Shown: positions 42,827 through 51,205 of the stretch, piece by piece
How the letters are laid out: each line of letters opens with the position of its first letter
Numbering within the stretch: the stretch's first letter is position 1
Origin: HGM13862 sp031553915
Lineage (GTDB): Bacteria; Bacillota; Dehalobacteriia; UBA4068
Assembly (NCBI GenBank): GCA_031553915.1
Contig: JAVBKT010000003.1
Location: forward strand, 1 to 64,000
Reading direction: 5' to 3'
Length of the DNA stretch: 64,000 nt
Made by a program: the position numbers and the translations under genes
Notes under the pieces: model-generated
Database searches by the model: none
Told to the model about the DNA's origin: nothing
What the model saw: the letters and a program-made list of their open reading frames with translations, nothing else

Positions 42827-42934
42827 ATGTCAGTTATTATGTTAATTGTTTATTTAGTACAATCTTTTGTCGAATATATTAAGAAAAATGTTGTTGCGAC
42901 AGCCAATGATGATGCTGTTGTGCCGGCATTATAA
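42827..42934 (+). CDS. 35-residue membrane-helix peptide
   Basis: ATG 42827 has AAAGGGGGATGTT upstream, a good ribosome site. The product starts with one hydrophobic helix (MSVIMLIVYLVQSFVEYI), then KKN and a short Ala/Val/Asp tail. A perfect terminator follows 11 bp after the stop. This resembles small membrane proteins or toxin-like peptides. No antisense partner is evident. It lies 80 bp downstream of the MarR gene and may be in its transcript. Confidence 0.55.
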   Translation: MSVIMLIVYLVQSFVEYIKKNVVATANDDAVVPAL

Positions 42935-42942
42935 CAATCAAT

Positions 42943-42974
42943 AAAAAACAACAGCTTAAGCTGTTGTTTTTTAT
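42943..42974. terminator. Bidirectional terminator
   Basis: AAAACAACAGCTTAAGCTGTTGTTTT is a perfect palindrome with A and T runs on its two sides. It serves the small ORF on the plus strand and the radical SAM gene on the minus strand. Confidence 0.88.
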
Positions 42975-42982
42975 TATATAAA

Positions 42983-44026
42983 TCAGCAAATACTTTTCAA
43001 ACAAAATTCTTGCAGCTGAGACGTCTTTTTTTCTGAGCCTACTATTAGCCGCAACTCCCCTGCTGCCAGCTCTAGGCTAGGCATTAAGGCCAGGTTGGGA
43101 TATTGAGCCGCAATTTTCATCATCCCCTGCTTATGGTGACCAAAAACGAGCGGCATATCATCTGCGGCAAACAGCAGCTGTCCCAAAGCCTCTGCCTGAT
43201 ACCCACTCAACAAGTCTTCTATGTGGGCAAAGGTCAAGGCCTCTTTAATCAGCCCGCCAAAAGCCTCGTGATACGGACCAGCCACCAGGGCAGCTTTCAC
43301 CGACTCTGAGGGATTGATGCCGATGCGGATAATCGTCAATCCCCGCGCCATAGCTTCCCGCAGCACCCCGCTACAGCAAGCCACTGCTTCGTCTATCGTT
43401 TGCGGCTGATATTGCCCCGCCTGATAGAGCTTGGCCAAAGGAGTATTTTGCAAAACCAGCGTGGGATAGATGCGCAACAATTTGGCACCCAGCTCAGCGG
43501 CTATTCTTACTGCCTGCTGTGATTTTTCCGCTGTGTCCTGGGGCAATCCGGTCATCAGCTGCACGCCCAAACGCAGGCCCGCTTTTACCACTGAGCGGCA
43601 GGCCGCTTGCGCCGCAGCTTGTCCATAGCCACGCCCCGCTGCTGCCAAAACTTCATCATCAAAGCTCTGAATGCCGAGCTCCACTGTTCGCACACCCTGC
43701 GCAGCCAAAAAAGCGCAAACCCTGTCATTTATGGCATCCGGCCGGGTGGAAATGCGAATGCCACCAATTATACCCTGGCTCAAAGCCTCCTTGGCAGCGC
43801 CAAAATAATAGCGTTGTTTTTCTTCAGGCAAACAAGTAAAGCTGCCGCCATAAAAAGCGACTTCAGCGTCTTTGCCGCCGTCGAAAGCCGCCAAAGCAGC
43901 AGTAACCTCTCTCGCATCAGGAGAGCTGTCTTGGCCGCTGATGGCCACCTGGTCACAATATATACATTGGTAAGCGCACCCTTCCATGGGGATGAAAAAG
44001 GGCAGGATTTTTTGTTTTGCCACCAT
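42983..44026 (-). CDS. Elp3-like radical SAM protein
   Basis: 347 residues. CAYQCIYCDQ near residue 17 is the CxxxCxxC cluster motif, followed by AFYGGSFTCLPEEKQ, IRISTRPDAI, VELGIQSFDDEVLAAAGRGY and GLQLMTG-type LGVQLMTGLPQD blocks. These match the Elp3/TIGR01212-like radical SAM family without an acetyltransferase domain. Members near smc/rnc in clostridia have no established reaction, and tRNA modification is a reasonable guess. The start is just after the TraX-like gene on the same strand. Confidence 0.87.
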   Translation of the reverse strand: MVAKQKILPFFIPMEGCAYQCIYCDQVAISGQDSSPDAREVTAALAAFDGGKDAEVAFYGGSFTCLPEEKQRYYFGAAKEALSQGIIGGIRISTRPDAINDRVCAFLAAQGVRTVELGIQSFDDEVLAAAGRGYGQAAAQAACRSVVKAGLRLGVQLMTGLPQDTAEKSQQAVRIAAELGAKLLRIYPTLVLQNTPLAKLYQAGQYQPQTIDEAVACCSGVLREAMARGLTIIRIGINPSESVKAALVAGPYHEAFGGLIKEALTFAHIEDLLSGYQAEALGQLLFAADDMPLVFGHHKQGMMKIAAQYPNLALMPSLELAAGELRLIVGSEKKTSQLQEFCLKSIC

Positions 44027-44032
44027 GCACCT

Positions 44033-44725
44033 CTAAAATAGCCACTGCTGTAATAGATACAGTATAGCCAAATGAACGCAATAAAAAATATAGAAAAACC
44101 AGCGGTTGCTTTTCCCCCGCTCGCCATTATAGCAATATATCAGCGCTAAAGAACCCAGAGAGAAAACCTGGATACTTATGCCTGGCCAGCTATAGATCAG
44201 CACATAGGCTATATTCAGCGCCATCCAGGAGAGGGCAAGCCAAGAAAGCCGCTGATAAAAAAGCCAGGCCGTAAAAATCAACGCCACGCCATACCAGCCA
44301 TAATCAACAGCAATCAGCTCACCCAAATAGGCAAAGGCTGCGCCGGGGATGAGCATCAAAACCAGCGCCAGATATTTATGGTCAAGCTGTTTTTTGATCA
44401 GATCAGCCAGCCAAATGGCCAGCAGGCCTAAGGTCAAAGTGGCAAAAATGCTCAAAGTGTCCGTAGACGCAAATTTGGCATAGAACCACTGGAACCCCAC
44501 AGCAAACACAGCTATCCGCAGCAAATATTTGGCCGGGGATGAGGTGTAGTGATAACCATTGGCAATCATAAAGGCAAAAATAGGGAAAGCCAGACGGCCG
44601 ATAATGCGTAAAAAGCGGTATTCCGGCAGCAGCATATCACCAATATGATCTATCAACATAAAGGCGCAGGCCAGATATTTTAGCGCTGAGGCGTTGAGGC
44701 ACTTGCCAGCTAAAAAATTTACCAT
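44033..44725 (-). CDS. TraX-family membrane protein
   Basis: 230 residues with about seven or eight helices. The N-terminal LKYLACAFMLIDHIGDMLLP and RFLRIIGRLAFPIFAFMIANGY are the TraX signatures. The F-plasmid TraX acetylates pilin; chromosomal relatives are acyltransferase-like membrane proteins of unknown target. Six bases separate its stop from the radical SAM start, and it starts 3 bp after the homocysteine methyltransferase stop. Confidence 0.9.
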   Translation of the reverse strand: MVNFLAGKCLNASALKYLACAFMLIDHIGDMLLPEYRFLRIIGRLAFPIFAFMIANGYHYTSSPAKYLLRIAVFAVGFQWFYAKFASTDTLSIFATLTLGLLAIWLADLIKKQLDHKYLALVLMLIPGAAFAYLGELIAVDYGWYGVALIFTAWLFYQRLSWLALSWMALNIAYVLIYSWPGISIQVFSLGSLALIYCYNGERGKSNRWFFYIFYCVHLAILYLLQQWLF

Positions 44726-44728
44726 CTG

Positions 44729-45613
44729 CTATCTCCTGCCAAACTTTTTGCTGATAGCGGCAATATGCTCCGGCGTAGTGCCGCAGCAGCCGCCCAAAAT
44801 AGTAGCTCCGGCATCAACGCAGCTTTGCATTTGCGCGGCAAAATCTTCCGGCCCCAAAGAGTAAACAGCCTGCTTATTCGTTAGCTTGGGCTTGCCGGCA
44901 TTCGGCTGCACCAGCAAAGGCAAAGCGCAAACTTCCCGCATTGATGTAATTATCTGCGCATATTCTGCCGGGCTGAGATCGCCGCAGTTGGCTCCCACTG
45001 CAGCCAGATTCTTCCCCGCTGCAAATTCAGCAATTTTGGCGGCGGTATTGCCCATCATCGTGCAGCCGCCGCGCTTCAAGGATGAAAAAGTCATCGACAG
45101 CAGTATCGAGATCTGCGGGGCAAGGCTCTGGCAGGCATCGACAATAATCTCCGCCTCCTTTAGATCAAAAACAGTTTCAATAATAAAGGCAGCAACCGGG
45201 TATTCTTTGACTATTTGCACTTGTTTGGCATAGCCATCAGCCAAATAGCCGGGATCAGCCTTGCCCAAAGGCGGCAGCATCTCGCCGCTGGGGCCAAAAT
45301 CAGCCAGCAGATAGGTGTGGCTGCCGCAAACCTTAGCGGCAATTTCCATCGCAGCATGCAGGGATTTCTCCATCACTGCCTGATCCCCGCCCTGTTTGGC
45401 GACATACGCTCCGTTTAAGGAAAAGGTATTGCTGATGATGGCATTGCTGCCCGCGTCAATATAGAGCTGATGTGCCCGAGCCACAATCTCCGGGTTAATC
45501 AGGTTATTTTCGCTGCTTTTCATCGATCCGCCCAAGCTGTCAAGCAGGCTGCCGAAGCCGCCGTCCAAAACCAGTGTATCAGCGGAATTGATATATTCAA
45601 GAAAGTCTCGCAT
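44729..45613 (-). CDS. Homocysteine S-methyltransferase-family protein
   Basis: 294 residues, one barrel domain. VLDGGFGSLLDSLG near the N-terminus, NTFSLNGAY near residue 60, VGANCGDLSP near residue 208 and GGCCGTTPEHIAAI near the end supply the zinc cysteines (one from NC, two from GGCC). It resembles the homocysteine module of MetH without its folate, cobalamin or activation domains. A separate activation-domain protein is encoded about 2 kb away. The methyl donor could be a methyl-corrinoid protein or S-methylmethionine; sequence alone does not decide. Confidence 0.88.
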   Translation of the reverse strand: MRDFLEYINSADTLVLDGGFGSLLDSLGGSMKSSENNLINPEIVARAHQLYIDAGSNAIISNTFSLNGAYVAKQGGDQAVMEKSLHAAMEIAAKVCGSHTYLLADFGPSGEMLPPLGKADPGYLADGYAKQVQIVKEYPVAAFIIETVFDLKEAEIIVDACQSLAPQISILLSMTFSSLKRGGCTMMGNTAAKIAEFAAGKNLAAVGANCGDLSPAEYAQIITSMREVCALPLLVQPNAGKPKLTNKQAVYSLGPEDFAAQMQSCVDAGATILGGCCGTTPEHIAAISKKFGRR

Positions 45614-45705
45614 TTGTTGCTCCTTTTTACTAAGATGAAGTTAATTTATCATAGCATATTTGTCCCCTTTTTGCACTACTGTTCTTCTGCAATTGCCACA
45701 TACAC

Positions 45706-45737
45706 AAATAAAGCCCCCTAAATAAGGGAGCTTTAAT
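45706..45737 (-). terminator. Terminator of the spoIIID-spoIIQ-like unit
   Basis: On the minus strand, AAAGCTCCCTTATTTAGGGGGCTTTATTTG forms a hairpin with a T-rich end. An adjacent direct repeat of TAAGGGAGCTTT is present. Confidence 0.55.
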
Positions 45738-45770
45738 AAGGGAGCTTTCTTAATTACACAAACCCTATGT

Positions 45771-46433
45771 TTATTCAAAAAGATAATCAAGCGGGTTAAC
45801 CTCTGTGCCATTCAAGCTCAGGCTAAAGGTGATTTCACCATCAGCAGTGGCGCCAAGGGTCTCACTGATTGCAACAGTATCGCCACTAGCCACCTCTACC
45901 GCGGACAGTCCCTGATAGACGCTGACAAAGCCGCCGCTATGCTCCAGCTCGACAATATAGCCATCAATGCTGCTTTCCACAGCAGTAACCTTACCGCCCG
46001 CTGCTGCTTTAACATTTTGCCCGGCATTGCCTTGGATCAAGATACCCTGTTGGGTGGCAAAGCCGCCGGTGGTCACAGCTATATCTGTGACGACAATTCC
46101 CGAGGCTGGTGCAGTAAAATCAGGCGGGGCGCTGTCGTCAGCAGGGAAAACATCGGCATTATTGTTTGCGAGAGTAGCGCCTGGCGTATCAATAAGGTTA
46201 TCCCTATCGCTATTATCGCTAAAGCTAATCCAGCTGCTTTCCGTAGATATTCCTGTCCCTACCACATAGCGGGCAGAATCGCCAAAGATATTATCCGCAT
46301 TGACCATCCCTGCTACCAGCAGAAATAGCACTAGAGATAAAGAGATTTGGCCCAAAATGCGGTTGCGCCATTTGCCTGTTTTGGGCGCTGCGTCACTGCT
46401 TCTGTTGCGTAAATAATCATTAATGCTTCCCAT
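45771..46433 (-). CDS. SpoIIQ-like degenerate LytM (M23) protein
   Basis: 220 residues from ATG 46433 (GGGAGGTAAG upstream). One transmembrane helix (about 27-45) follows a short basic tail. After an Asp/Ser/Asn-rich linker, the C-terminal 110 residues follow the M23 pattern: VKAAAGGKVTAVESSIDGYIVELEHSGG, then VYQGLS and VNPLDYLF. The catalytic HxH is replaced by FSLSLN, so the domain should not cut peptidoglycan. SpoIIQ and SpoIVFA relatives show such losses. Position directly after spoIIID supports a SpoIIQ-type role in the forespore-mother cell channel. Confidence 0.78.
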   Translation of the reverse strand: MGSINDYLRNRSSDAAPKTGKWRNRILGQISLSLVLFLLVAGMVNADNIFGDSARYVVGTGISTESSWISFSDNSDRDNLIDTPGATLANNNADVFPADDSAPPDFTAPASGIVVTDIAVTTGGFATQQGILIQGNAGQNVKAAAGGKVTAVESSIDGYIVELEHSGGFVSVYQGLSAVEVASGDTVAISETLGATADGEITFSLSLNGTEVNPLDYLFE

Positions 46434-46491
46434 GATATTCTTACCTCCCTGGAGGCTGGTTTTATGTTTATATATGCGGCCGGACAGGTTT

Positions 46492-46761
46492 TTATGATAG
46501 CTCTTCCTCATCTTTTAATTCCTGATATTTGCGTTTGGTGGCTTCGCCGCCCCGCAGATGGCGCTCAGCCTTATTATTATCAAGAATATGACGGACGCGC
46601 GCTGCCACAATATCATTGATCAAAGGCAGCCTTTCTGTCACATCTTTATGCACGGTAGATTTGCTGACGCCGAAAATACCCGCTGTCTGCCGCACTGTCG
46701 AGCCAGATTCGATAATATAGTTGCCTATTTCCATAACCCTTTTCTCGATATAATCCTGCAT
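46492..46761 (-). CDS. spoIIID: Sporulation transcription factor SpoIIID
   Basis: 89 residues from ATG 46761 (AAGGAGGC upstream; the longer frame has no site). The sequence IEKRVMEIGNYIIESGSTVRQTAGIFGVSKSTVHKDVTERL carries the HTH, and the basic tail completes DNA binding, both diagnostic. SpoIIID works in the mother cell with sigma-E to switch early genes off and sigK on. It shows the organism belongs to an endospore-forming lineage. (Motif quoted in two parts: IEKRVMEIGNYI and STVRQTAGIFGVSKSTVHKD.). Confidence 0.95.
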   Translation of the reverse strand: MQDYIEKRVMEIGNYIIESGSTVRQTAGIFGVSKSTVHKDVTERLPLINDIVAARVRHILDNNKAERHLRGGEATKRKYQELKDEEELS

Positions 46762-47013
46762 AAAAAAAGCCTCCTTATACACTGCACCTCTCGCTTTGTA
46801 CAGCATATGTAGGAGGCTGGCTAAAAATGACGCAAAAGTTTTTGTTAAATTTCATCTTAATGCAAAAAATGTTTACCAATAAAAGGACGCCTATATAGAT
46901 CTATTGAGCTATTATTATGTTATAATATTTATAAAATCACATAATTGTGCTATCTCTTCGTCATGCTTAAGCTTAAAATTAAGCTAGTATTGTTTTGCAA
47001 GGGAGGAATAGTG

Positions 47014-47592
47014 ATGAATGTTGAGGCCATCAAAAACCAAATAACCGCTAAATGTCTGGAAGCCTTTCAGGCTGAGCAGCCGATATCTGTGACAGAACTA
47101 AGTAATGAAATTATGGATATGCCTGATAATATCATCCATAACCCCAGCCATCATTATCTGGTCCCTGCTGTGTTGCTGACTGCTTATCATCAGGCGATTG
47201 GCAGCAGCGAAGAAGAATTGGCCAAAGATTTGCGCGAGGCCTTTAAGCGTTCGGACATTGTGCCGGGCGCTGTGTGCGGAACGCATGGCTGCTGCGGCGC
47301 TGCCGTGGGGGTGGGCATTTTCTTTAGCCTTGCCACCAAAAACACGCCCTATAGCACAGACACCTGGGGACAAGCTAACCATGCCACCGCAGAATCATTG
47401 CTGGCAATGGCTAAGCTGGGCGGGCCCCGCTGCTGCAAGCGTTGCAGCTACATCTCGCTCTTAAAAGGCGTTGACTTGGTGCAGGCAGAGTTTGACCTGA
47501 ACCTCAAAGCGGAAATCCCTGTTTGCCACTATTATCAAGAGAACAAGGAATGCATACACCAAAAATGCCCCTACTTCCCCAAAAACAACTAA
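47014..47592 (+). CDS. DUF5714-domain cysteine-rich protein
   Basis: 192 residues from ATG 47014 (GGGAGGAATAGT upstream). Many conserved Cys: CGTHGCCGAAVGVGIFFS near residue 88, GPRCCKRCSYISLL near residue 137, and a C-terminal CxxxxxxECIHQKC cluster. The spacing suggests metal or FeS binding. Function is not established for the family, which I know mainly next to corrinoid-protein and methyltransferase genes. It is followed after 12 bp by a MetH activation-domain gene. Confidence 0.8.
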   Translation: MNVEAIKNQITAKCLEAFQAEQPISVTELSNEIMDMPDNIIHNPSHHYLVPAVLLTAYHQAIGSSEEELAKDLREAFKRSDIVPGAVCGTHGCCGAAVGVGIFFSLATKNTPYSTDTWGQANHATAESLLAMAKLGGPRCCKRCSYISLLKGVDLVQAEFDLNLKAEIPVCHYYQENKECIHQKCPYFPKNN

Positions 47593-47604
47593 TGAGGTGA
47601 CAAT

Positions 47605-48279
47605 ATGGAAAGCACAATATTAGCTAATTTTGCGATGAACGTCCCTTTTGAGAGCCTGATCAAAAAGCTGCATATCGAGGAAAAGGATGATATTGAGCTG
47701 ATGCGGGGAAAATGGCAGGAAGCCTGCGCTATTGCCGTGCCAAAGGCTATTTATAAAGAATGCTTTATTGATAACTTTGCCGGCGACAGCGTGACGATTG
47801 AAGGCGTCACCTTTACCAGCCCGACGCTTATCGCCAAGCTGAGCGGCTTGCACCGCGTATTTGCCTATGTGGTCAGCTGCGGCAATGAAGTGGACGATTG
47901 GTCGCATCAGGAACAAGACCCCTTTGTCTATCTGTGGCTGGATACGCTGAAAGAGATGATGCTTTTTGAGGCGGAGAAACAGTTTCAGGAGCATATTAAA
48001 GGCCAATTCGGCATCAAAAAGGTTGCGGCAATGTGTCCTGGCTCCGGCAATCTGGACACCTGGCCCATAGAAGAGCAAGGCCCGCTTTTCCAGCTGATCG
48101 GCCAGGTGCAAGAAGAAATCGGCGTCACGCTGACCCCGCAGTTCTTGATGTTGCCAACCAAAACCGTTTCCGGGCTGCTCTTCCCGACAGAGGTTGATTT
48201 TATTACCTGCTCCCTGTGCCAAAGAGAGAACTGCCAGGGACGGCAAGCTGCCTACACCGGCAAGCAGGCGGCTAATTAA
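47605..48279 (+). CDS. MetH activation-domain-like protein (corrinoid reactivation)
   Basis: 224 residues. The C-terminal block SGLLFPTEVDFITCSLC followed by CQGR matches the vitamin B12-dependent methionine synthase activation domain, found here as a stand-alone protein. In MetH this domain binds SAM for reductive remethylation of cob(II)alamin. Stand-alone forms are thought to serve separate corrinoid methyltransferases. It is coupled to the DUF5714 gene (ATG behind TGAGGTGACAAT) and closed by a terminator. Confidence 0.8.
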   Translation: MESTILANFAMNVPFESLIKKLHIEEKDDIELMRGKWQEACAIAVPKAIYKECFIDNFAGDSVTIEGVTFTSPTLIAKLSGLHRVFAYVVSCGNEVDDWSHQEQDPFVYLWLDTLKEMMLFEAEKQFQEHIKGQFGIKKVAAMCPGSGNLDTWPIEEQGPLFQLIGQVQEEIGVTLTPQFLMLPTKTVSGLLFPTEVDFITCSLCQRENCQGRQAAYTGKQAAN

Positions 48280-48293
48280 TCAAATATGCACTG

Positions 48294-48325
48294 AAAACCC
48301 GCCTAATTACTGGCGGGTTTTTGTT
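48294..48325 (+). terminator. Terminator after the MetH-activation-like gene
   Basis: AAAACCCGCC / GGCGGGTTTT stem with a TAATTACT loop and TTG TTT tail. Confidence 0.88.
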
Positions 48326-48405
48326 TATATACTTATATACTTAAGCAGCAAACAAGTTTATAATGGGGATAGAGAATAGCGACTAAAGATAAGGAGGCAG
48401 GAGAT

Positions 48406-49071
48406 ATGGATTTATTGACAGCAATCAGCTCGCGGCATTCTGTACGCAGCTATAGCGACCAGAGCATTGAGGGCGAGGTTCTGCAAGAGCTGCAAGAGAC
48501 TATTGATCAATGCAACAGCGAAAGCGGGCTGCACATACAGCTTTGCTTAAATGAGCCGCAATCCTTTTCCGGGATGAAGGCCCGTTACAGCAAGTTTCAG
48601 AATGTGAGAAATTATCTGGCCCTGGTGGGAGCAAAAGGTCCGGACTTGCAGGAGCTCTGCGGCTATTATGGTGAAAAGGTTGTGCTTAAGGCCGAGCAGT
48701 TGGGGCTTAACACCTGCTGGGTAGCTGCTTCCTATAGTAAGTCCAAAAGCATTGCCTCGGTTGCAGCAGGCGAAAAGCTATTGATGGTTATCTCTATCGG
48801 CTACGGAGCAAACAGCGGGAAAGCCCATCAGAGCAAAACCATAGCCGAGGTCTGCGCTATGGAGCAACCGCTGCCGGAGTGGTTTCAATCCGGAATTGAG
48901 GCTGCACTGCTGGCGCCCACAGCCATGAACCAGCAAAAATTTTTCTTTGAGCTCTCCGGCAATAAGGTTATTGTCCGGGCAGGCAACGGTATTTATACCA
49001 AGACTGACTTGGGCATTGTCAAATACCACTTTGAAGTCGGTGCCGGAGATAATGATTGGCACTGGGCCTAG
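48406..49071 (+). CDS. Nitroreductase-family flavoprotein
   Basis: 221 residues. SSRHSVRSYSDQSI near the N-terminus is the FMN phosphate-binding start of the nitroreductase fold. YGEKVVLKAEQLGLNTCWVAA near residue 86 and LLAPTAMNQQKFFFEL near residue 166 are also typical. It is short and resembles the clostridial 'nitroreductase' subgroup of unknown substrate. AAGGAGGCAGGAGAT precedes the ATG. It stands alone between terminators, close to the corrinoid-related pair, which might supply a partner needing flavin reduction. Confidence 0.86.
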   Translation: MDLLTAISSRHSVRSYSDQSIEGEVLQELQETIDQCNSESGLHIQLCLNEPQSFSGMKARYSKFQNVRNYLALVGAKGPDLQELCGYYGEKVVLKAEQLGLNTCWVAASYSKSKSIASVAAGEKLLMVISIGYGANSGKAHQSKTIAEVCAMEQPLPEWFQSGIEAALLAPTAMNQQKFFFELSGNKVIVRAGNGIYTKTDLGIVKYHFEVGAGDNDWHWA

Positions 49072-49078
49072 CGCCAAT

Positions 49079-49113
49079 TAAAAAGCCTTCCCAAAGGGGA
49101 AGGCTTTTTAATA
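49079..49113. terminator. Bidirectional terminator
   Basis: AAAAAGCCTTCCC / GGGGAAGGCTTTTT hairpin between the convergent nitroreductase and DUF1638 genes. Confidence 0.9.
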
Positions 49114-49160
49114 TCTCTTGAGATAATTATTATGATCAAAGCAACAAGGCTAAAGCATGG

Positions 49161-49910
49161 CTATGTGCGGATGCCCAGCGTAAAAATATCTTTATCCGCG
49201 GTGAATTCCGGCACCTGCCCGGGCGGGACAATTAAAAACTTGTCCTCCGGCCAATTGCCCCAGAGCATATCCCGCATCAGGCTGTCATCACCGCGGTATT
49301 TATCATATTTCCAGTTCAGCTCATGAGCGCATTGCTGCGTGATTGTTTCCAGGGCTTCGTTTTCCAAGCCGGGGAATTCAATATACGTCGCTTGCTGATA
49401 GTTTTTGATATAGCCCATTTCCATTTCCATCAGAAAATCGACATCCTCTTCGTCATACTTTTGCAGATAAGCGCTGCGCTTAGCCTCAAGCAGCTTGTTT
49501 GACGGCGGAATATTGGTTTCCAGATAGCCGCTATTATAAAAGAATGTTCCCTTATTGGCGTCAAAATAATCGCGGTAGGCCTCTTTGGAGCCCATAAAGA
49601 GGGTGATGCAATCATGCGCGCGCGGGATGATCAGGGGGTATTTATCAGAATGGATGCCTAAAACGCCATTGCCGCACAATCCATAAGCAATCACTATCGC
49701 ATCAAAATCAGCTTTATCCGTATTACAGCTATGTTCGTCGATATTTTGCTCAATCTTGCTGATTTCTTCATTGAGAATCTGGCGCATCTCATTAGGATAA
49801 TCATGATATTCCTGACGGAGATAGGTGATATCCAAAATATTCGGGCATTTAGCGCCCAAAAGAGATATCTCCCGCCAAAAAATATTACAGGCAAGTATTT
49901 TCAGCTTCAT
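49161..49910 (-). CDS. DUF1638-domain protein
   Basis: 249 residues from ATG 49910 (TTGGAGGAG upstream). LKILACNIFWREI at the start, VIAYGLCGNGVLGI near residue 75, IIPRAHDCITLFMGSKEAY near residue 92 and FLIVPPGQVPEFT near the end match DUF1638. The conserved Cys and His may bind metal. The family is commonly encoded beside corrinoid and methylamine or glycine-betaine methyltransferase genes; its reaction is unknown. This matches the nearby DUF5714 and MetH-activation genes. Confidence 0.85.
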   Translation of the reverse strand: MKLKILACNIFWREISLLGAKCPNILDITYLRQEYHDYPNEMRQILNEEISKIEQNIDEHSCNTDKADFDAIVIAYGLCGNGVLGIHSDKYPLIIPRAHDCITLFMGSKEAYRDYFDANKGTFFYNSGYLETNIPPSNKLLEAKRSAYLQKYDEEDVDFLMEMEMGYIKNYQQATYIEFPGLENEALETITQQCAHELNWKYDKYRGDDSLMRDMLWGNWPEDKFLIVPPGQVPEFTADKDIFTLGIRT

Positions 49911-49979
49911 GACTCCTCCAAGCAATAGATATTTTTTATCTTAATTATACAACATAATTTTATTATAACATAAAAGCAA

Positions 49980-50819
49980 TCAAGATGACTGCTCTGCCAA
50001 TAATGGCTCATACATCATGATTGCTTGATTTTCCACCATTACCGCATCTCTAATAAGCGTATTATCTGCTGCGTATATTTTACGGCAAATAAGATTGTTT
50101 CTGCTATATCCGCCCCAAAATTCCGGTTTGATTAAATGATCTTTTTCATATATTTCATACCTGTATGGCAGCGGTTTCTCTGCCCGCCAGCAACCAGATA
50201 GTTCACTATCCCTCACTTCCAGCTGCAATTGATAGGTGTCACCCGTATCATTATAAATCATCAAATCGCCATAATTATAAAAACAAGTAGCGCCGCTGCC
50301 AAAAGGCTGAGTACGGTTATTATCCGGGAACACATCAAAATCATGGCGGTGCCTCTCGATCACTGTCAAAGGAGTATGCAGTGTCAGCCAATATATCATA
50401 TTAGACAATTGGCATGGTCCGCCGCCAATTCCTGTTTTGCATTGGCCGTTTTCCAAGACCAGTCCCTCAACATATCCCCTATGCTTAGTCGGCTTGCCAA
50501 TCAGCTTCCAATAAGAAAACGTTTCCCCGGGTAAAAGAATAACCCGGTTTAGCTTAGCTACAGCCAAGCGTAAGTTAATTACCTTATTATATTGCAAATA
50601 CATCTCAACGTCTTTAAGACGGCGCAACAGGGGGGCGCTGTAGGTAATAATTTGATATTGAAACATATCTCCCGGCGTTTTGGCAAAATGCTTCCGGTAA
50701 TGCCACCACAACAAATACCGGCGCATCGTATAATAGCGTTTACCCAAAGCTATGCGTAGGCGAGAGCGTTTCATTGGCTTTGCTATCCCGCCATGGGTAG
50801 ATCTTTTTTGGTGAAACAT
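49980..50819 (-). CDS. VanW-family protein
   Basis: 279 residues. The VanW domain (about 85-225) shows LLPGETFSYWKLIGKPT, RGYVEGLVLENG, TGIGGGPCQLSNMIYWLTL and ERHRHDFDVFPDNNRTQPFGSGA. VanW occurs with some vancomycin-resistance clusters and alone in many Firmicutes; its function is undefined. The first 60 residues are very basic, and no signal peptide is obvious, so it may be cytoplasmic or membrane-associated. It stands alone, with no other van genes. Confidence 0.9.
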   Translation of the reverse strand: MFHQKRSTHGGIAKPMKRSRLRIALGKRYYTMRRYLLWWHYRKHFAKTPGDMFQYQIITYSAPLLRRLKDVEMYLQYNKVINLRLAVAKLNRVILLPGETFSYWKLIGKPTKHRGYVEGLVLENGQCKTGIGGGPCQLSNMIYWLTLHTPLTVIERHRHDFDVFPDNNRTQPFGSGATCFYNYGDLMIYNDTGDTYQLQLEVRDSELSGCWRAEKPLPYRYEIYEKDHLIKPEFWGGYSRNNLICRKIYAADNTLIRDAVMVENQAIMMYEPLLAEQSS

Positions 50820-51121
50820 CAGTTTTACCTCGCTTTCAACAAAAATATGTGGTGATTTTTGTGAATGTTGCGCTTATTATATGCTTACAAAATCGCAATG
50901 TCAATTGTCGTTTAGCGCGTATTAAACACAATAAATTCTCTCGTTTTGTGTTCCATCTTATTTTTGCCGCTGCTGATCAAGCGGGCATATGCTATGGCCC
51001 GATAGCGTATTTTCATTCATATCAATTTTCCATTAGTTTAACAGAAAAACAAGTACCACCTGTAACAATATAGCAATTCGGCATTGCTTTAACTCACTAT
51101 CAATTTTGTTCTCTTTCATGC
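50820..51121. other. Intergenic region without a recognisable gene
   Basis: About 300 bp, AT-rich, between divergent vanW-like and ABC-transporter genes. It contains the promoter listed next on its right side and no recognisable leader RNA or ORF with a ribosome site. Confidence 0.6.
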
Positions 51122-51150
51122 TTGAAATTTAAAGTAACATAATGTATAAT
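51122..51150 (+). promoter_or_regulatory. Promoter of the amino-acid ABC transporter operon
   Basis: TTGAAA (51122-51127), a 17 bp spacer and TATAAT (51145-51150). The leader to the ATG is about 50 bp. Confidence 0.8.
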
Positions 51151-51205
51151 CAATGTGGATTACAAGGTATCTATATCTATATCCACAAATTAGGGAGGAT
51201 TAAAA

